Source of the DNA: Eumeta japonica
Lineage: Eukaryota; Arthropoda; Insecta; Lepidoptera; Psychidae
Direction: 5' to 3'
DNA length: 64,000 nt
Assembly: GCA_005406025.1 (NCBI GenBank)
Contig: BGZK01000011.1
Location: 124,001-188,000, forward strand
The translations under genes and the position numbers were made by a program. Positions 48,580 to 60,734 of the stretch are shown piece after piece. A model generated the notes under the pieces. It was given only the letters and a program-made list of their open reading frames with translations, was not told the origin of the DNA and did no database searches. Every line of letters begins with the position of its first letter. Positions within the stretch are counted from its first letter, which is position 1.

Positions 48580-51500
48580 TGTAACGGTGACGATGACGTC
48601 CGGTATTGAACACTGAAAGTTCGAAACTGTTAATGCGTCAATAGCTTAATATATTGACCTTAATTTGAAAGCTTTCGTGGATGCTCGTGAGTACTCCATA
48701 ATTGTGTACACATGAACCAAATTATGCTTGAAAACGCTTTTAAAATTGTATTTCAGGATAATGAGTTTTCCAGTCAACAATTTATCAGTACATCGATTTA
48801 ATTATAATGGATTTTGCTAAGCGCTATCCGCTTAAGAAATAAATACTATCGCTTTACCATTTTTTTCACTCGCACGATTTTCATTCGTTACGGAATCGAA
48901 ATCCATGTAATTACTTGACTCCCAGTATTTTGTAAAAGCTTATCATAATCTATAATTCACGTAATTCTATGTCTGATTGATCGCAATGAAGTAGATATAC
49001 GTACGTAGTAGATATACGGACTATAATAAGAAACTACAATTGTTTCAAAAAGAAGAATTCATATGAAGGATCTACACCAATATAAATTAGCACTAGTCAC
49101 GACTGAAGTTTATTATCAAAGCTGAACGCGCATTGAAAGCTATGGCTATTAGGTTAAATTAGGTTTGCCGCTATAAAATTCCCTTTTCCAAAGAAGATCC
49201 TGAATTCAGCATAAATCATTATGCGCGTGCACCGATTCTCAAGTCGATGCTACCAACAATCAAAGACAAGCCTGGTAAAGAAACCTTCATGATTACAGCT
49301 ACCGGTCATTGTATAATTTCGCTTTTAAAACTATGCATTTTTATGTTCTTTTATTCGATAATGATTCAAGTCCATATCATCAAGTGTTTAAATTTAACAA
49401 ATGAGGAAGTTGTCATGGCTATGGCATTTGTTTATTATTAAAATTTTGTTTTATTTTAAAAACTAATCATGTTTCTCTCTTTACTTAGCAATGATTCAAT
49501 TATTACTATGCTTTTTGAAACTAAACAGATAATATATACAATCAGATAAGAGATACCTATCCATCCGGATGGATAAGCGTATTAGCAGATTATTGTTAAT
49601 AGTTCACATTAAAAAATCTAGTGAAACTTTAACTATGTTAAATTTTTAACAATCTGGGAATCATTATGACTCATTTTCTCAAATACATCAAGTAGTTATA
49701 GTGTGTCAGTGTTTATTGACTGACAAAGCTCTCAAATTCGACAACAGCATCTCGACGAGCCCCTTGTACGGGTCATGGGCACGCACTTTTCGTTCTTCCG
49801 CAGAAATGTCTTTATTGTGACCGGAGATGCGGGCCAAAGTAACGTTCTGCTTAAACGGCGGGCTGGTGCCGGCTGGGGCGCGGGCACTTTCTTAATTAAA
49901 ACTCCGAATGCCTCTGAAGGAACACGAAACTCGCCATCGCCGGCCGAAGAATGCGCTGAAAGCGACCGAACGCGAACCGTTTAATGGGCTATCGGGCTCT
50001 CTGTGAGACAACGCACCGAGAGTGTTTAATGAAAATCGGCTTGGCCGTTTCGTGCATATAGAGAGGCAATTTACTCAAACGGCCGCCTGTCTCATTTGTA
50101 TAAATGTTGTGCTAAAAATGTCGTCATGGAAACACGAACTTTATTTTGTTAAGGTTAGAGTCACCTTTGGAAGTAACGTATTCCGGATGAAAATCGATGC
50201 ATTCGATAGCTAATGGTTATGCAAATATTAATGTTCTGGCATTATTATTACGCTGTAATATATCTCCGTGGCAATTGCGAATTAGGTGACACAAACGTGC
50301 TGTAGATGCCTGAGATAAACTCAGTGGACAGTTCTTGAAAAAGTGTTTATCCCTTTTATGTGACGTAGGGTCATTATTTATTGTTTGGAATTCATCGTGA
50401 AATAAATAAAAAAAGAGTGTGTGTACTTACGTACACGCGTTAGAAGTTATACTTCTTTGGCGTATGAATAATATTTAAAATAACTCAAATGCAGTAGTAA
50501 TCGACAATAAATATTAAAATCAATCAAAACGATTTTGTTTAATTGAAAATGTTTTATTAACGTAACAATATAACAATACAGTACAAATATATAATCATTA
50601 TTCATTATGTGAATGAGTCGAATACATTTAAAAAAAGAGTGTGTGTACTTATTATTCAATTATTTGTTAGAAAAATAATAAGTTCGTTAGAAATATATCT
50701 ATATATTATACTTACATGGTTAACCTCTAATATTTAAAACACTTCAAATTTTCACAATTTTTCACAACACAATGTTAAAAGTTTACAAATAATGTTTATA
50801 TATATAATAAATTGAACAAAAATAATAATTATAGAAAATTAATACTCAAAATTGATTATTCATATGAATACTATATTTTGCAAGAACTGGGTTATGAATA
50901 TAAGTACTATGTAATATATAGCATGAACACTCTGTACTATGTACTATATAGTATGAACACTCAGTATTGTAACTATATTCAGTGTTGATATTATTTCTAT
51001 TCTGTGGCTAACTTCATCATGTCGTTTGTGCGCGCGCAGCTCACAAATTCACTCTCATCCAAACGCACCAAAAGAAGTATAACTTCAAAAGTATTAATTT
51101 TTGTAATTTTATCGTTCAATATACGACTTTTATTATTTGGATGGCGTATATTAGTAGATGGCGTAATGCGTGGATGGATATAGTAGGTGTATGCAGTGGC
51201 GTTACTAAGGGGAGGCGGCGAAGGCGGCCCGCATCGGTGTTCACACGATTGTGAATTGTTAATTCACATAAAAAATACAAAACAAAAGAACCTTAACCAT
51301 ACATCAGTTTTATCGCTTATGGAAATTCGTAAAACTGTGGCAGATTGCGTAACTGTTACTTGCACTTTTTGGGGTGACACTACGATATCCGTCCCAGGTG
51401 ACACCCATGCTAGCTACGCCAGTGGGTGTATGAGTAGCTATTTGCATTATCAGAGGCATAGAGGGCTGGATGGTTAGACCGATGGATGAGAGAATGAATA

Positions 51501-52379
51501 AATGAATGGAAAAATATCCGTCTCTTCTTTGCATCGATTAGTCTGATTCTACTTCATTTGATTTTAACTCTTTTTTTTATATAAAACAATTAGGAACTGA
51601 TCATAAAGTCTCTTAAATCTTACTCCATTAATATATTTTAGTAAAAAACGTGACCCACTACTTCTAAGAAATGCATTTCGTCTAATCAACACATTTCAAG
51701 GTTACGTGACTAATAGTTGTAAAAGGAACCCTTATGACTTGAAGTCTTTTTATTTGTTTCAGTGTTTACATATCAATATATATCACAAATGTATTTTCCA
51801 GCAATTAGACAACGCGATCGAGTATCTGTTTTCAACTATGTTTTTCTGATATATTATTTTATTAATATTAAATTTAAGGTGTATTATATATTTTCATTTA
51901 AAATGGCACGCTTTACTAATATACAAATTTTTGTTTTTGAGTTATTTTTTTTTGTCTCTAATTGTGTCCAAAACGTAAAAAAAAATATATTCCTCATTTT
52001 CGGGAGTGGGATTTAACACTATATATGTGAAATTGTTTTTTGCAATGGAATGAAAAGAGATTTTGTGCTTTTATGTCATCCAGATTTGTATTTTAATCAA
52101 AATATACAGAAAGAAAATTGACAAATTTTTGATTTAAGTATACACTAGGGTAATACACTCCAATTTAAGAAAATGTTAACAAAACATAATTTGATTAGAA
52201 TGTTATTTATTCAAACAATAACATTTCAAATCGTCATAGATCAACATTAAATGGATCATCAAAGTAAAATATGAACACTTTTGAAATAGTGATTATTAAC
52301 AAATTTATGCACGCCAGTTACTTATGAATGTTGATTTATGGAGTTCTAGAGTTCACATTATAGTGTAGCTACATGCACA
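48580..52379. other. Intergenic DNA between GrE and GrF
   Basis: No receptor exon or other gene was recognised. A distinct GC-rich island at about 49690-50110 (for example CGCCATCGCCGGCCGAAGAA) has short open frames but no known domain. The rest is AT-rich, with a MITE-like element at 50.44-51.09 kb. Confidence 0.45.
50440..51092. mobile_element. MITE-like element with short inverted ends
   Basis: AGAAGTTATACTTCTTTGGCG at about 50444 and the inverted form CGCACCAAAAGAAGTATAACTT at about 51063-51084 could be termini of an AT-rich element of about 650 bp without coding capacity. It contains a local repeat of ACTATGTACTATATAGYATGAACACTC at 50.92-50.96 kb. The exact ends and target duplication are unclear. 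Confidence 0.45.
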
Positions 52380-52656
52380 CTAAGTAGCAAAAAACGCCAG
52401 CGCAATGACAGGCGCTGTTCTGTCCTGTTCGACTAGTCCGTAGATAAAGAATAGCACCAGCCAACGCTCGGGTGCGCGACACATCGCCAGCGTCTGCCGA
52501 CGCAGGAGTCTGTCGATCTCTAGACCAAAGTTAAATGTAACTGCACGAGCATGTAGGTGGAGGTGAGCGCGAACAAGCACAAAGGCAAGCATGCGTTCAG
52601 CTCCAACATACAATAAACAGTGAACAACACCAGTCGGTGTCTGCCGATAAAGCAGT
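52380..52656 (-). repeat. Two degenerate terminal-exon copies behind GrF
   Basis: After the GrF stop there is a 10-nt spacer (AGTTCCGCAG) and copy 2 from 52656. It has an internal deletion but keeps LFALTSTYMLVQLHLTLV and then TAG. Next comes spacer AGATCGACAG and copy 3 from 52509 (LLRRQTLAMCRAPERWLVLF ... ALAFFAT and stop). Both start with A plus a whole codon instead of two bases, so splicing from exon 3 would be out of the receptor frame. Confidence 0.8.
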
Positions 52657-52666
52657 CTGCGGAACT

Positions 52667-54438
52667 CTAAAGCAAAATGAACTGTAGCTGCACGAGCATG
52701 TAGGTGGAGGTGAGCGCGAGCACGCGCAGCGGCAGGCGCGCGTCCAGCTCGAACATGCCGTACGCCGAGAACCGCGCCGGCCGCCTCTCCAGCGCGCGAT
52801 ACATCGCTAATGCCTTCCGGTACAGCGGCCCTGTGCAGAGACGATGTTATACTGCTGTAAAAAAATATCTCGAAAAGAAAACTTCATTGTAGTAGTGGAC
52901 ATTAAACTGTCCATAACAACATATGTACCACATTGAACTATCAAATATTGAAACTTAAGCGTCAGACCTATTAATGAAATTATATTTATGAAAATATAAA
53001 TTCGCTAAAAGTTTATTTCTGCATCATACATAGAGGAATAATAGTTATTTATCACTTCATAAACTTACTTGGTCTTAATAGAAGAAACTAATTAAGACGT
53101 AAATAGTTTTATCTCTCAATTTTATATCTCAATCATACTTCGATACAGAATCAAAAATAGAACAAAATTTTTAAAAATTACATAAGTATTCAATTTTATT
53201 TTATAAGAAAATATTTACCTTCTTGGTATATGGATAGCAAGTAAACGCAATTTCTCCTAGTGCTTTTGGCTTCTTTCAAAAAATTCTGACAAGTTCCACT
53301 TAATGCTAAGAGGATCCAAAAGTTAAAACATATCCAAAAGGCGATGCCGGTCCAATCGTTTCCTATATAAATCTAAAAACAATATGAAATAATTTATTAT
53401 GTTAGTGATTTCTAAAGAATAGTAGTAAAAAGATTAGCAAACCTAAATAGAATAGTTCAACACTTACATTTCTTTGTGTTATAGTAAGAGTAATATAAAA
53501 TGCTAATAAAATCGATGAGTTGAATCCCATCACAAACAATACGACCTAAAATAAAGCATGTTTTAGTTGAGAGGAAAAATAAAAGGCTTGTCTCAAAACT
53601 AACGTAAACTATAAATAACACTGACCTGAAATCGATATAATTCAACAAAAGTATGAAAGCCGTGCAGTATGTTTTCAAGTACATAGACCGTATTACTCGT
53701 ACACACGCAAAAGTCGTCCAATTCTTCGACAGTCTTTTTCAATATCTCATCACATGTCCAGAACATTGAGTGGATTTTGCAAAATACCGATTGTTTCTTC
53801 ATACGCATCTCGAAAGAATGCTTCTTTATGATAATGTTCAATAACTTTAGACGGCAAGTAAAGAAATTCATTATATAGCAACAGAGAACCGCTTCTAAGC
53901 AAAGAGCAATGCCAGCTAAACTAGAAATAGTGTATAAAATCTTTGAAAAAAGACTGTGAAGTGTGCCATTACCCAGAGAATAACCGTATGTAAACGTAAC
54001 GATGACGATGATGATGATGCTAGAGCGCAACGTTATTTTGTATAAAGCGTCTGTCCTTTGAAGTTGCAGAGAGCGATCCGTGTCCTGCATCAACGCATAC
54101 AAATCGACATTCGTTTTGGAATTGAAGAAACGCGTTTGAATTGTAGTCATAAAGTAATAACTTAAATTTAAGCACACACTCAAATAACAAATATTGTATA
54201 GGAATACCAGTTTAGCAAACCTTTCGAAGAAATCTTTAAAGAAGAAATAAGACGTCACTACGACTGCAATTATACACACGCAAGTGTAAAGCCGTTGATA
54301 CACAGAGGGCGGTTTGACAAACTGATCTGAGATATTCACTCGGGACGTGCCTATTATGATTTGTATCAGTTGAAATATCATCAAACTTCGAACTAATTTT
54401 TTGTTCCATATCATACTAGTATCGTCGTTTCTCGGCAT
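52667..54438 (-). CDS. GrF: intact gustatory receptor, 402 aa
   Basis: This is a complete 7tm_7 gustatory receptor with unknown ligand, presumably a taste-neuron channel subunit. Exons are 54438-53626, 53545-53468, 53372-53219 and 52830-52667, joining without any stop. The start MPRNDDTSMIWNKK is the only Met ahead of the conserved IIGTSRVNI segment. TM1 (VCIIAVVVTSYFFF), TM2 (LYNICYLSVCLNLSYYFM), TM3 (SSIIIIVIVTFTYG) and TM4 (ALCLEAVLCCYIMNFF) lie in exon 1 (residues 1-271). TM5 is exon 2 (VVLFVMGFNSSILLAFYI), TM6 is in exon 3 (DWTGIAFWICFNFWILLAL), and TM7 is in the terminal exon (PLRVLALTSTYMLVQLQFILL ending), with an exact TYhhhhhQF motif. It is more distant from GrA/GrB than they are from each other but shares their exon structure and the degenerate terminal-exon array. 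Confidence 0.93.
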
Positions 54439-57400
54439 ATTTTATGGGTTTTCGTTTCAACTCTTCAAATGAAGTTACCGTTTCTAGTTTGGTACGCGTA
54501 ATAAATTGAACTGTCGCCTCCATCGATCGTTAATTGCTTTCCGTAATTTTGACTGCGTGTGTTGACCAATTTGCTAAATTGTTTGCCATGCTTTCGTCAT
54601 TACTTGATTGACCATAAAAATTTCTGTGTCTATTTTAATATACTTACAAAACTACTAAAACTTATTTGTATAAATATGAAGATTTTGAATGGGTATCATT
54701 TTGTCGTCTGTATTATACAATTATTTGTATCTACATTTTGTAATGCCTCCTTTTACATCCTTCAATTTGCGTCTACACATAACTTATATTGAACCTCTGC
54801 TATGCTTATTAACGTATATGGACTTACGTCTGGCATTCAAAGTAAACTCCTTTTATACCATTTTTAAAGTAGATACCAAACAATTAGACAATGGTGACGG
54901 CTTCCTTATATACAAATGCACTTTGTGGTGACGGCTCATGAACAAAACAGTGTTCTTGTGTATTTCATGAGATGAATCAATGTTATTACGAATTAAAATA
55001 TTAATAAACCTAGCGGAACACCAATAATAACTTATATATATAGTTCCCGTCACCGCATTGGAATCCAACAACAAATGTTCCAAGGAAAACATAATTGGAC
55101 AAATATATTGTTGTTTAGAGTACAAGCTTGCAACTTGTATCCATTAAAACTGCGATATAATATAGTAGCGGTTTCTTTGATCGGTGTAAATTACACTATA
55201 ATTATTTTTGTTTTCCATTTAAATTTACTCGCACTTTACTTCATCCGAGTGAATATAGAATGAATTCCTTCATCTTATACATATGATTTTTCTGTTAATT
55301 CTGATTCCAATACGGTCTTGCGATCATCTCCTGATTTAAATACTGGTTTATCTGTTGAATTCGGTGCTAGTCTCTTTTTCGTTTATGATTCCGTAACCAC
55401 TGTCGATTTCGATCTCTAAAAGATTTTTCGTAGATCGTTCATGTTACACATGTGAAAAATTTTCCCCGAAGATTGACTCCCTGTAACTTGAAAAGGATAT
55501 TCGCTTTCACGCCTTCAAAAATATTGCGTCCATGAAATCATTTTGTATCTATTAGGGTTCCGTACTCAAAGGGTGCCAATGGGACCCAATTGCTAAGCCT
55601 TCGCTGTCCGTCTATCTGTCACAGAATGTAGGCTGCTCACCTACATTTTTTTCTAACACTTTATATTATTACATTAATACACACATATGCACACGCATAC
55701 ACACCTATCCACATATTTTTTATAAAATGAAAATTTAATTTAATTTCACCAATAGAATTACATTTAAAAAATGATTATAAAATATTCTGCCGCTGCAATT
55801 CGGTGTTACTGGAAACGCGCACTCCCGTGACGGTTAATTGCGTTTTACTTTGCATATAATATAAAAACAATCTCAATCTACCTTCAACACCGACGTATGC
55901 CGTCTCGCAGTTTTTACACGGCTAAATAACGGCTCACCGCTTAAACATATCGTTAATTTTATATTTTTTGACGTGACAACGTCTTAAATTAGGTTGCGGC
56001 TGGGAGTCACTTTGAAAAAGTGTAACGCTCGGTAACGTAACGATGAGTCACCGAACGAGAGAGAGGCCCGCCGAATGCCTTGCGTCTCTCTCCCACTCAA
56101 CTATGATCGGTCTGCGCGCGCAGCACTAGAGAATTAGTGCATAGCTTGCAAATGTATTGCAAGTTATTGTATGTATATTTGTATATAAATACGTATGTAT
56201 GTGTAAAGGTAAAAATAAAATTTTGTTAATATGAAATTCAGTGCGAGATTCTTTGTATAAATTAATGTTTTAAATATAATTCTTTGTATAAATAAATGTT
56301 TTAAATTGTTACTATTATTTCATCCTTCTTCCTACTATACGAATGAATATTCACATTAAAATGATTTTACCATTCAAAGTCGTTGTCACGTAAAACTTTC
56401 GCCCGTATACCGACTTTACAGGCAACCAAATTTTTTTTTGTTTAATAATCGTGTTTAATAGTACTTTTCGATACTCCTTCTGAATTGTTCGCTATGTTGC
56501 ATTGCGTGTTTAAATTAGTAAAAGTATCCATGTGTTAAGTTCTCTGTTCTCAGCTATCGTTCCGAAACTCTGGACTGTCAAAGTACCACAGATCGTTTAT
56601 ATTGAAATAAATAACGCCGAAATGGTATTAGGTAGATATTTGAAATTTTTACAGTGTACGTATAACTAAGGCCGCTATAATAACAAATTATAAAAATAAA
56701 AGAAAGTTAAAAATTAAAGCGTATCCACATACAACTGTGTGTTATGTTTTGTAGTTTTTTGTTCGATTTTAATAACGGCAATAGATAAATGCTTCAAATG
56801 TTCACATAGTGTGTATTCCTGTATTCGCTATAAAAACATACAAAAATTAAATAAAAAAAATTTATATGAGTCCCCATACAAGAAACGTACTTTTAATGGC
56901 GTTTTTTTTTCAATGTTAATATTTCTTGTTGTTCATTAAGGCGACTACATTTTTCAATCAGTAGCCGATACAAAACATTCGCTTCTTCAAGTAATTTGTG
57001 AAAAATTCAAACATATAGAAGAAAGTAAAAAAATAAAAGTCCCAGATATTAATACAAACTACAAATAAGTGTAAAAAAAATTGACAATTTTGTATATAAT
57101 TGTTTAATGAAAACGTTTTAAAAAATTTAAAATCCAAATAACTTTCAAACTTAAGTTGAGAGATACAATTATTATTATACGAGGAAAAAGGAAAAATTCG
57201 ATACAGCAATGCTATGCAATAGCTTTACTACAGTCCCCGAGTGCCACACGTTAAATTTTTTTTTTTTGTATAATTTTGGCTAAATTGTTAATTAATTATC
57301 CACAATTGACGTTAATAATCATTTTAATTAAATATAAAACTATTTTAATCTTTTTCTTGTAATCCCGAGTTAACGCGTTATGTGCTTAAGTGTTCATGCG

Positions 57401-57549
57401 CAGAAGTCCTCCCACTTATCATCACCAAATCTCATGTTAGCTGCCGTTATCTGTACAGCGCTTAATTGTTTCTAAGAGCGGACAGATAGTGTTTTCATTA
57501 TTATTTGACTTCAGCGGAAGGCGAAGGGCTAGCTACCGTCTCTGAGTGA
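54439..57549. other. Intergenic DNA upstream of GrF
   Basis: There is no convincing gene. At 55553-55625 lies a dispersed lepidopteran repeat starting AGGGTTCCGTACTCAAAG, and at 55.97-56.40 kb a possible inverted-repeat element. Open frames here are short and AT-driven. Confidence 0.45.
55972..56395. mobile_element. Candidate inverted-repeat element
   Basis: TGACGTGACAACGTCTTAAA at about 55974 and the inverted AAAGTCGTTGTCACGTAAAA at about 56376 could be termini of a non-coding element of about 420 bp with a GC-richer core (CCGAACGAGAGAGAGGCCCG). A target duplication was not resolved. Confidence 0.35.
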
Positions 57550-58130
57550 TCACAAAACACCCACGTATTTATTTGGTAGCAGAGCAGGAGTGTGAGGGAA
57601 ACAAGTGATTAGGATCGGTTGTCCGTTAACAGTTTAAATACTTTTTTCACTCAGAAGCATTCATTGAGTGAAGCAGACAATTTATGGTATACGTACTGGA
57701 CTACAATTGATTTAGTTACTTGTTCCCACTTGTGCTTGATAGTTCTTGTAACACGAGTTATCTTGTTAATTTTAGATTTTAGTTTGTTATTTAGACTCTG
57801 TTTTGCTTGTGGTTTGGTTTTATTGCTCTGTTTTGGGCCTGGAGCGTGACAAGTAATTTAGAACTCTGAACTGAATTCTATTTGCACTTTCATCGGGACT
57901 ATGACTTACAATAATGAAGAATATACAGATGTGCACTTGATGTACGGAGTCTGTGAAGGTAACGCCAGAACAGCGCAAGAATATGTCTACAGATAATGGC
58001 AACGACAACGTCCTGATTATCGATTTTTTCTTAATGTAAGTACATCGAACTTTAACACGGATTTTTTTCAACTTACTGTAGCGGGTCGTGGGATCGTCGA
58101 AAAGCCACGGCGATTTCAAAATATATCAAA
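57550..58130 (+). mobile_element. 5' part of a transposon-type gene with a helix-turn-helix (DUF4817-like) N-terminus
   Basis: From 57901 the plus strand reads MTYNNEEYTDVHLMYGVCEG NARTAQEYVYR (one stretch), then a stop, and in another frame DYRFFLNV. This resembles the N-terminal domain (EYADIVFVYG.CNGNARAA..EY) widespread in insect transposon-derived proteins. No downstream catalytic part follows. The leader at 57573 (TTTGGTAGCAGAGCAGGAG) resembles a retroelement primer-binding site, but this is weak. Confidence 0.5.
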
Positions 58131-58876
58131 TTCCTATGTTACATCCACTTATTTTGGTAGGCAGAGATACAATAGAATAATGGCTGGATACTGTTTTTAC
58201 TTATTTTAAAATGTAGTCTATTTGATAATATCAAAACTAGACAAATACACACAGCACAACCATAGAGGCTTTATTGCTACTTTTTATTTATAAAATACGA
58301 AAAAACTTTTCCCTGAATTTATAATAATATCCTTTCTACAACGAGAATCCAATAATTAGGTACTATTACTGTTTCCAATATGATCGACGAAATTTGTGGC
58401 AAACATCGTGGCATTTTCTTTAGTTGTTCCTCTTATTATTTTCTCGATTTCTGCAACACAAACTTCACTCTTTCATTTACATAACATTAATAAAACTGAC
58501 CATTAATTTCCATTCGTGAACAAGACACGATTATGTCAAAGTGGAACATCTATACTTGTATGTGTGTGTGTGTTTGTATATTTGTATAGTTTGTGTACTG
58601 CATAGAGAAAATTTACGGAGGTTTTACGGCGTTTACGGAATTGACCGTGTGCCAATATAGGTCCCTTAAGTACTGTATCAAAATGCTAACAACTTAAACT
58701 GTATATTACACATAAACACCAAGGAAAGGAAATCATAAAAATGATAAGTCATTACATGTTGAGTTTATTACATTTTTAAAAGACAATGTTCAGTAATAGA
58801 AATGTATATTGCATCTCAAAAAAATTAAACTTTTAGAAAATGAAAATACAATATAGAATATAGTTAGGCACAGAGT

Positions 58877-59666
58877 AGGGGCAGTTCATAAACAATGTGT
58901 GCTCACAGGGCGGGGGGGAGAGGTCTCGCGTGATATAAGATGCAGGAAACAATGTAAGAAATGTGATAAAGGGGATGGGGGTCTAGGGAATGCGATGATC
59001 GCAGTTCATCAAAACAATTTTACTTTAATTTTTCTCTATTCTTCTCATTTTCTTTTTCCCTTTTGATGAAAATTCATTTTATATTTGTATTTATATAAAT
59101 ATTTTTACATATATATTTCCGTTACAATAATTTATAACTTTATTACTTATTTGTACTAGTTTTTCGAGATGCTAACGTTGCGGTTTGTCATAATCGGATT
59201 GCCTGTATCTCCAATATGAATGAAAATATCACTTCCTCATGGCTCATCGAGCTTGAGAGCTACCATACAAATTAGGGGATGAAAGCACTGATACAGAAAA
59301 TGCAGAATGAATAAATAAAGATGAAGTAAATAATAGTTTTGAAGATGAAGAAGATACTGCAATGCCGATTATAGATGTTTCTGAACATTTAAAGAATCCA
59401 TGGATTTCTGACAAATAAAAAAAATATTTATTTGACCGTTATTATACATATTTATTGATCTATTTAAGTTTCATTATTGAACATCATAAATAGTGGTTAA
59501 TATCAAAATTTATATGCATTAATCACTATATGTCATATATAGAAGGTCCATCTTTCGTGACGTAATATTTATAAGGCATAGCAGAAAAGGTGATGCTATG
59601 TGACGAAAAAGGGGAGGGGTTCTAGAAAGACAAAATTTTAAGTGACGCATTTTATGAACAACCCCT
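58877..59666. mobile_element. DNA-transposon remnant with inverted ends
   Basis: AGGGGCAGTTCATAAACAAT at 58877 and the inverted TTATGAACAACCCCT ending at 59666 form similar termini (AGGGG-YN-GTTCATAAA). Inside, at about 59338-59418, a plus-strand tail FEDEEDTAMPIIDVSEHLKN precedes PWISDK and a stop, perhaps the end of an ORF. The middle is non-coding, so the element is probably non-autonomous. Confidence 0.5.
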
Positions 59667-60734
59667 TACCAAATAGTTACCAAATATTAAATACTCGGTA
59701 TTCAGACTCAATTTTCAGTCTACAATCATTTTAGACTGAATCACATACCACAATTCCTATTATTGCTGAATATGAGATATTATTCATAACTATATTTGCA
59801 ATTCCTAGACTTATTTCAAACGCCTTATGTAAATTTTGATCTCATCCTATGAGAAAATTAAGTAATAAGTACCTAATACATATAACAACATACAACATAC
59901 AAAATGTAAAAATACAAAAGGTACTTATTTAAGTATCTATTAATAAAATATTTAAAGCTTATGCAACTAACACAGATTCATCATGGACGGCATATTTATT
60001 TTCTGCTTGCAGTAGTAATTGTCATATTTTTTTCTTATATCATAAAACATATACACATTAATCACATTATATTTGTTTAGAGTTTAAAGTCAAATACACT
60101 ATACAAATAATGGAATGTTCACCTTTTTAAAATTAAAATTGTAGTTATTACAACAGTTAAAAATGTAAACAATGAAATGAAGATGATAAACCTGTATAAC
60201 AAAGTAGATTCGAGTTTGTAATAGAAATATAAATATTATATACTAATGCACAAAAGTTTAGAGAAGTTTTATTTTCATTCATAACAAAGTACTACATAAA
60301 TTTGTATGACATTTTTCTTTTCCTTGTTAAAATTTTGTGCAGAATATGATTTACAATGTGTTATTATAAAACCAGCAAGCTATTTGTGCCAATAACATTA
60401 TCTATATAAAAAAAATATTGATTTTTTATATTTATAATTAGTAATTGTTAGTAGATTTTATACATGTCTGTCTAAAAACAAATAAATAGGTAACTGTTAT
60501 GAAATTATAATAATGTATTACTTACATTTTAAATATATATTTTTTATTTCTTTTACTTTAATTTAACTTTTATACAGTTATTATTATTGTATATATTCCA
60601 TGAATTGGTTTTAAGTAGACTTAAGATTTCAAAAATATTTAAATGTAATGTTAGATAACAAAAAATCTATCAGTCTAAAATAGTACGCTAATGCATTCAG
60701 CAATTCTAAAGAAGCATATCACTAGATGTGATTA
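59667..60734. other. AT-rich region, probably containing the 3' UTR of the Ly6 gene
   Basis: No gene was found. The minus-strand Ly6 gene ends at 60735, and its 3' UTR must extend into this stretch. Several minus-strand AATAAA-like signals exist, but none can be chosen with confidence. Confidence 0.4.

Noticed and set aside
57364..57580. Possible LTR end and primer-binding site before the DUF4817-like frame
   Set aside because: Only a loose GGTAGCAGAGC match was seen, with no partner LTR and no retroelement proteins, so it is not listed as a separate feature.
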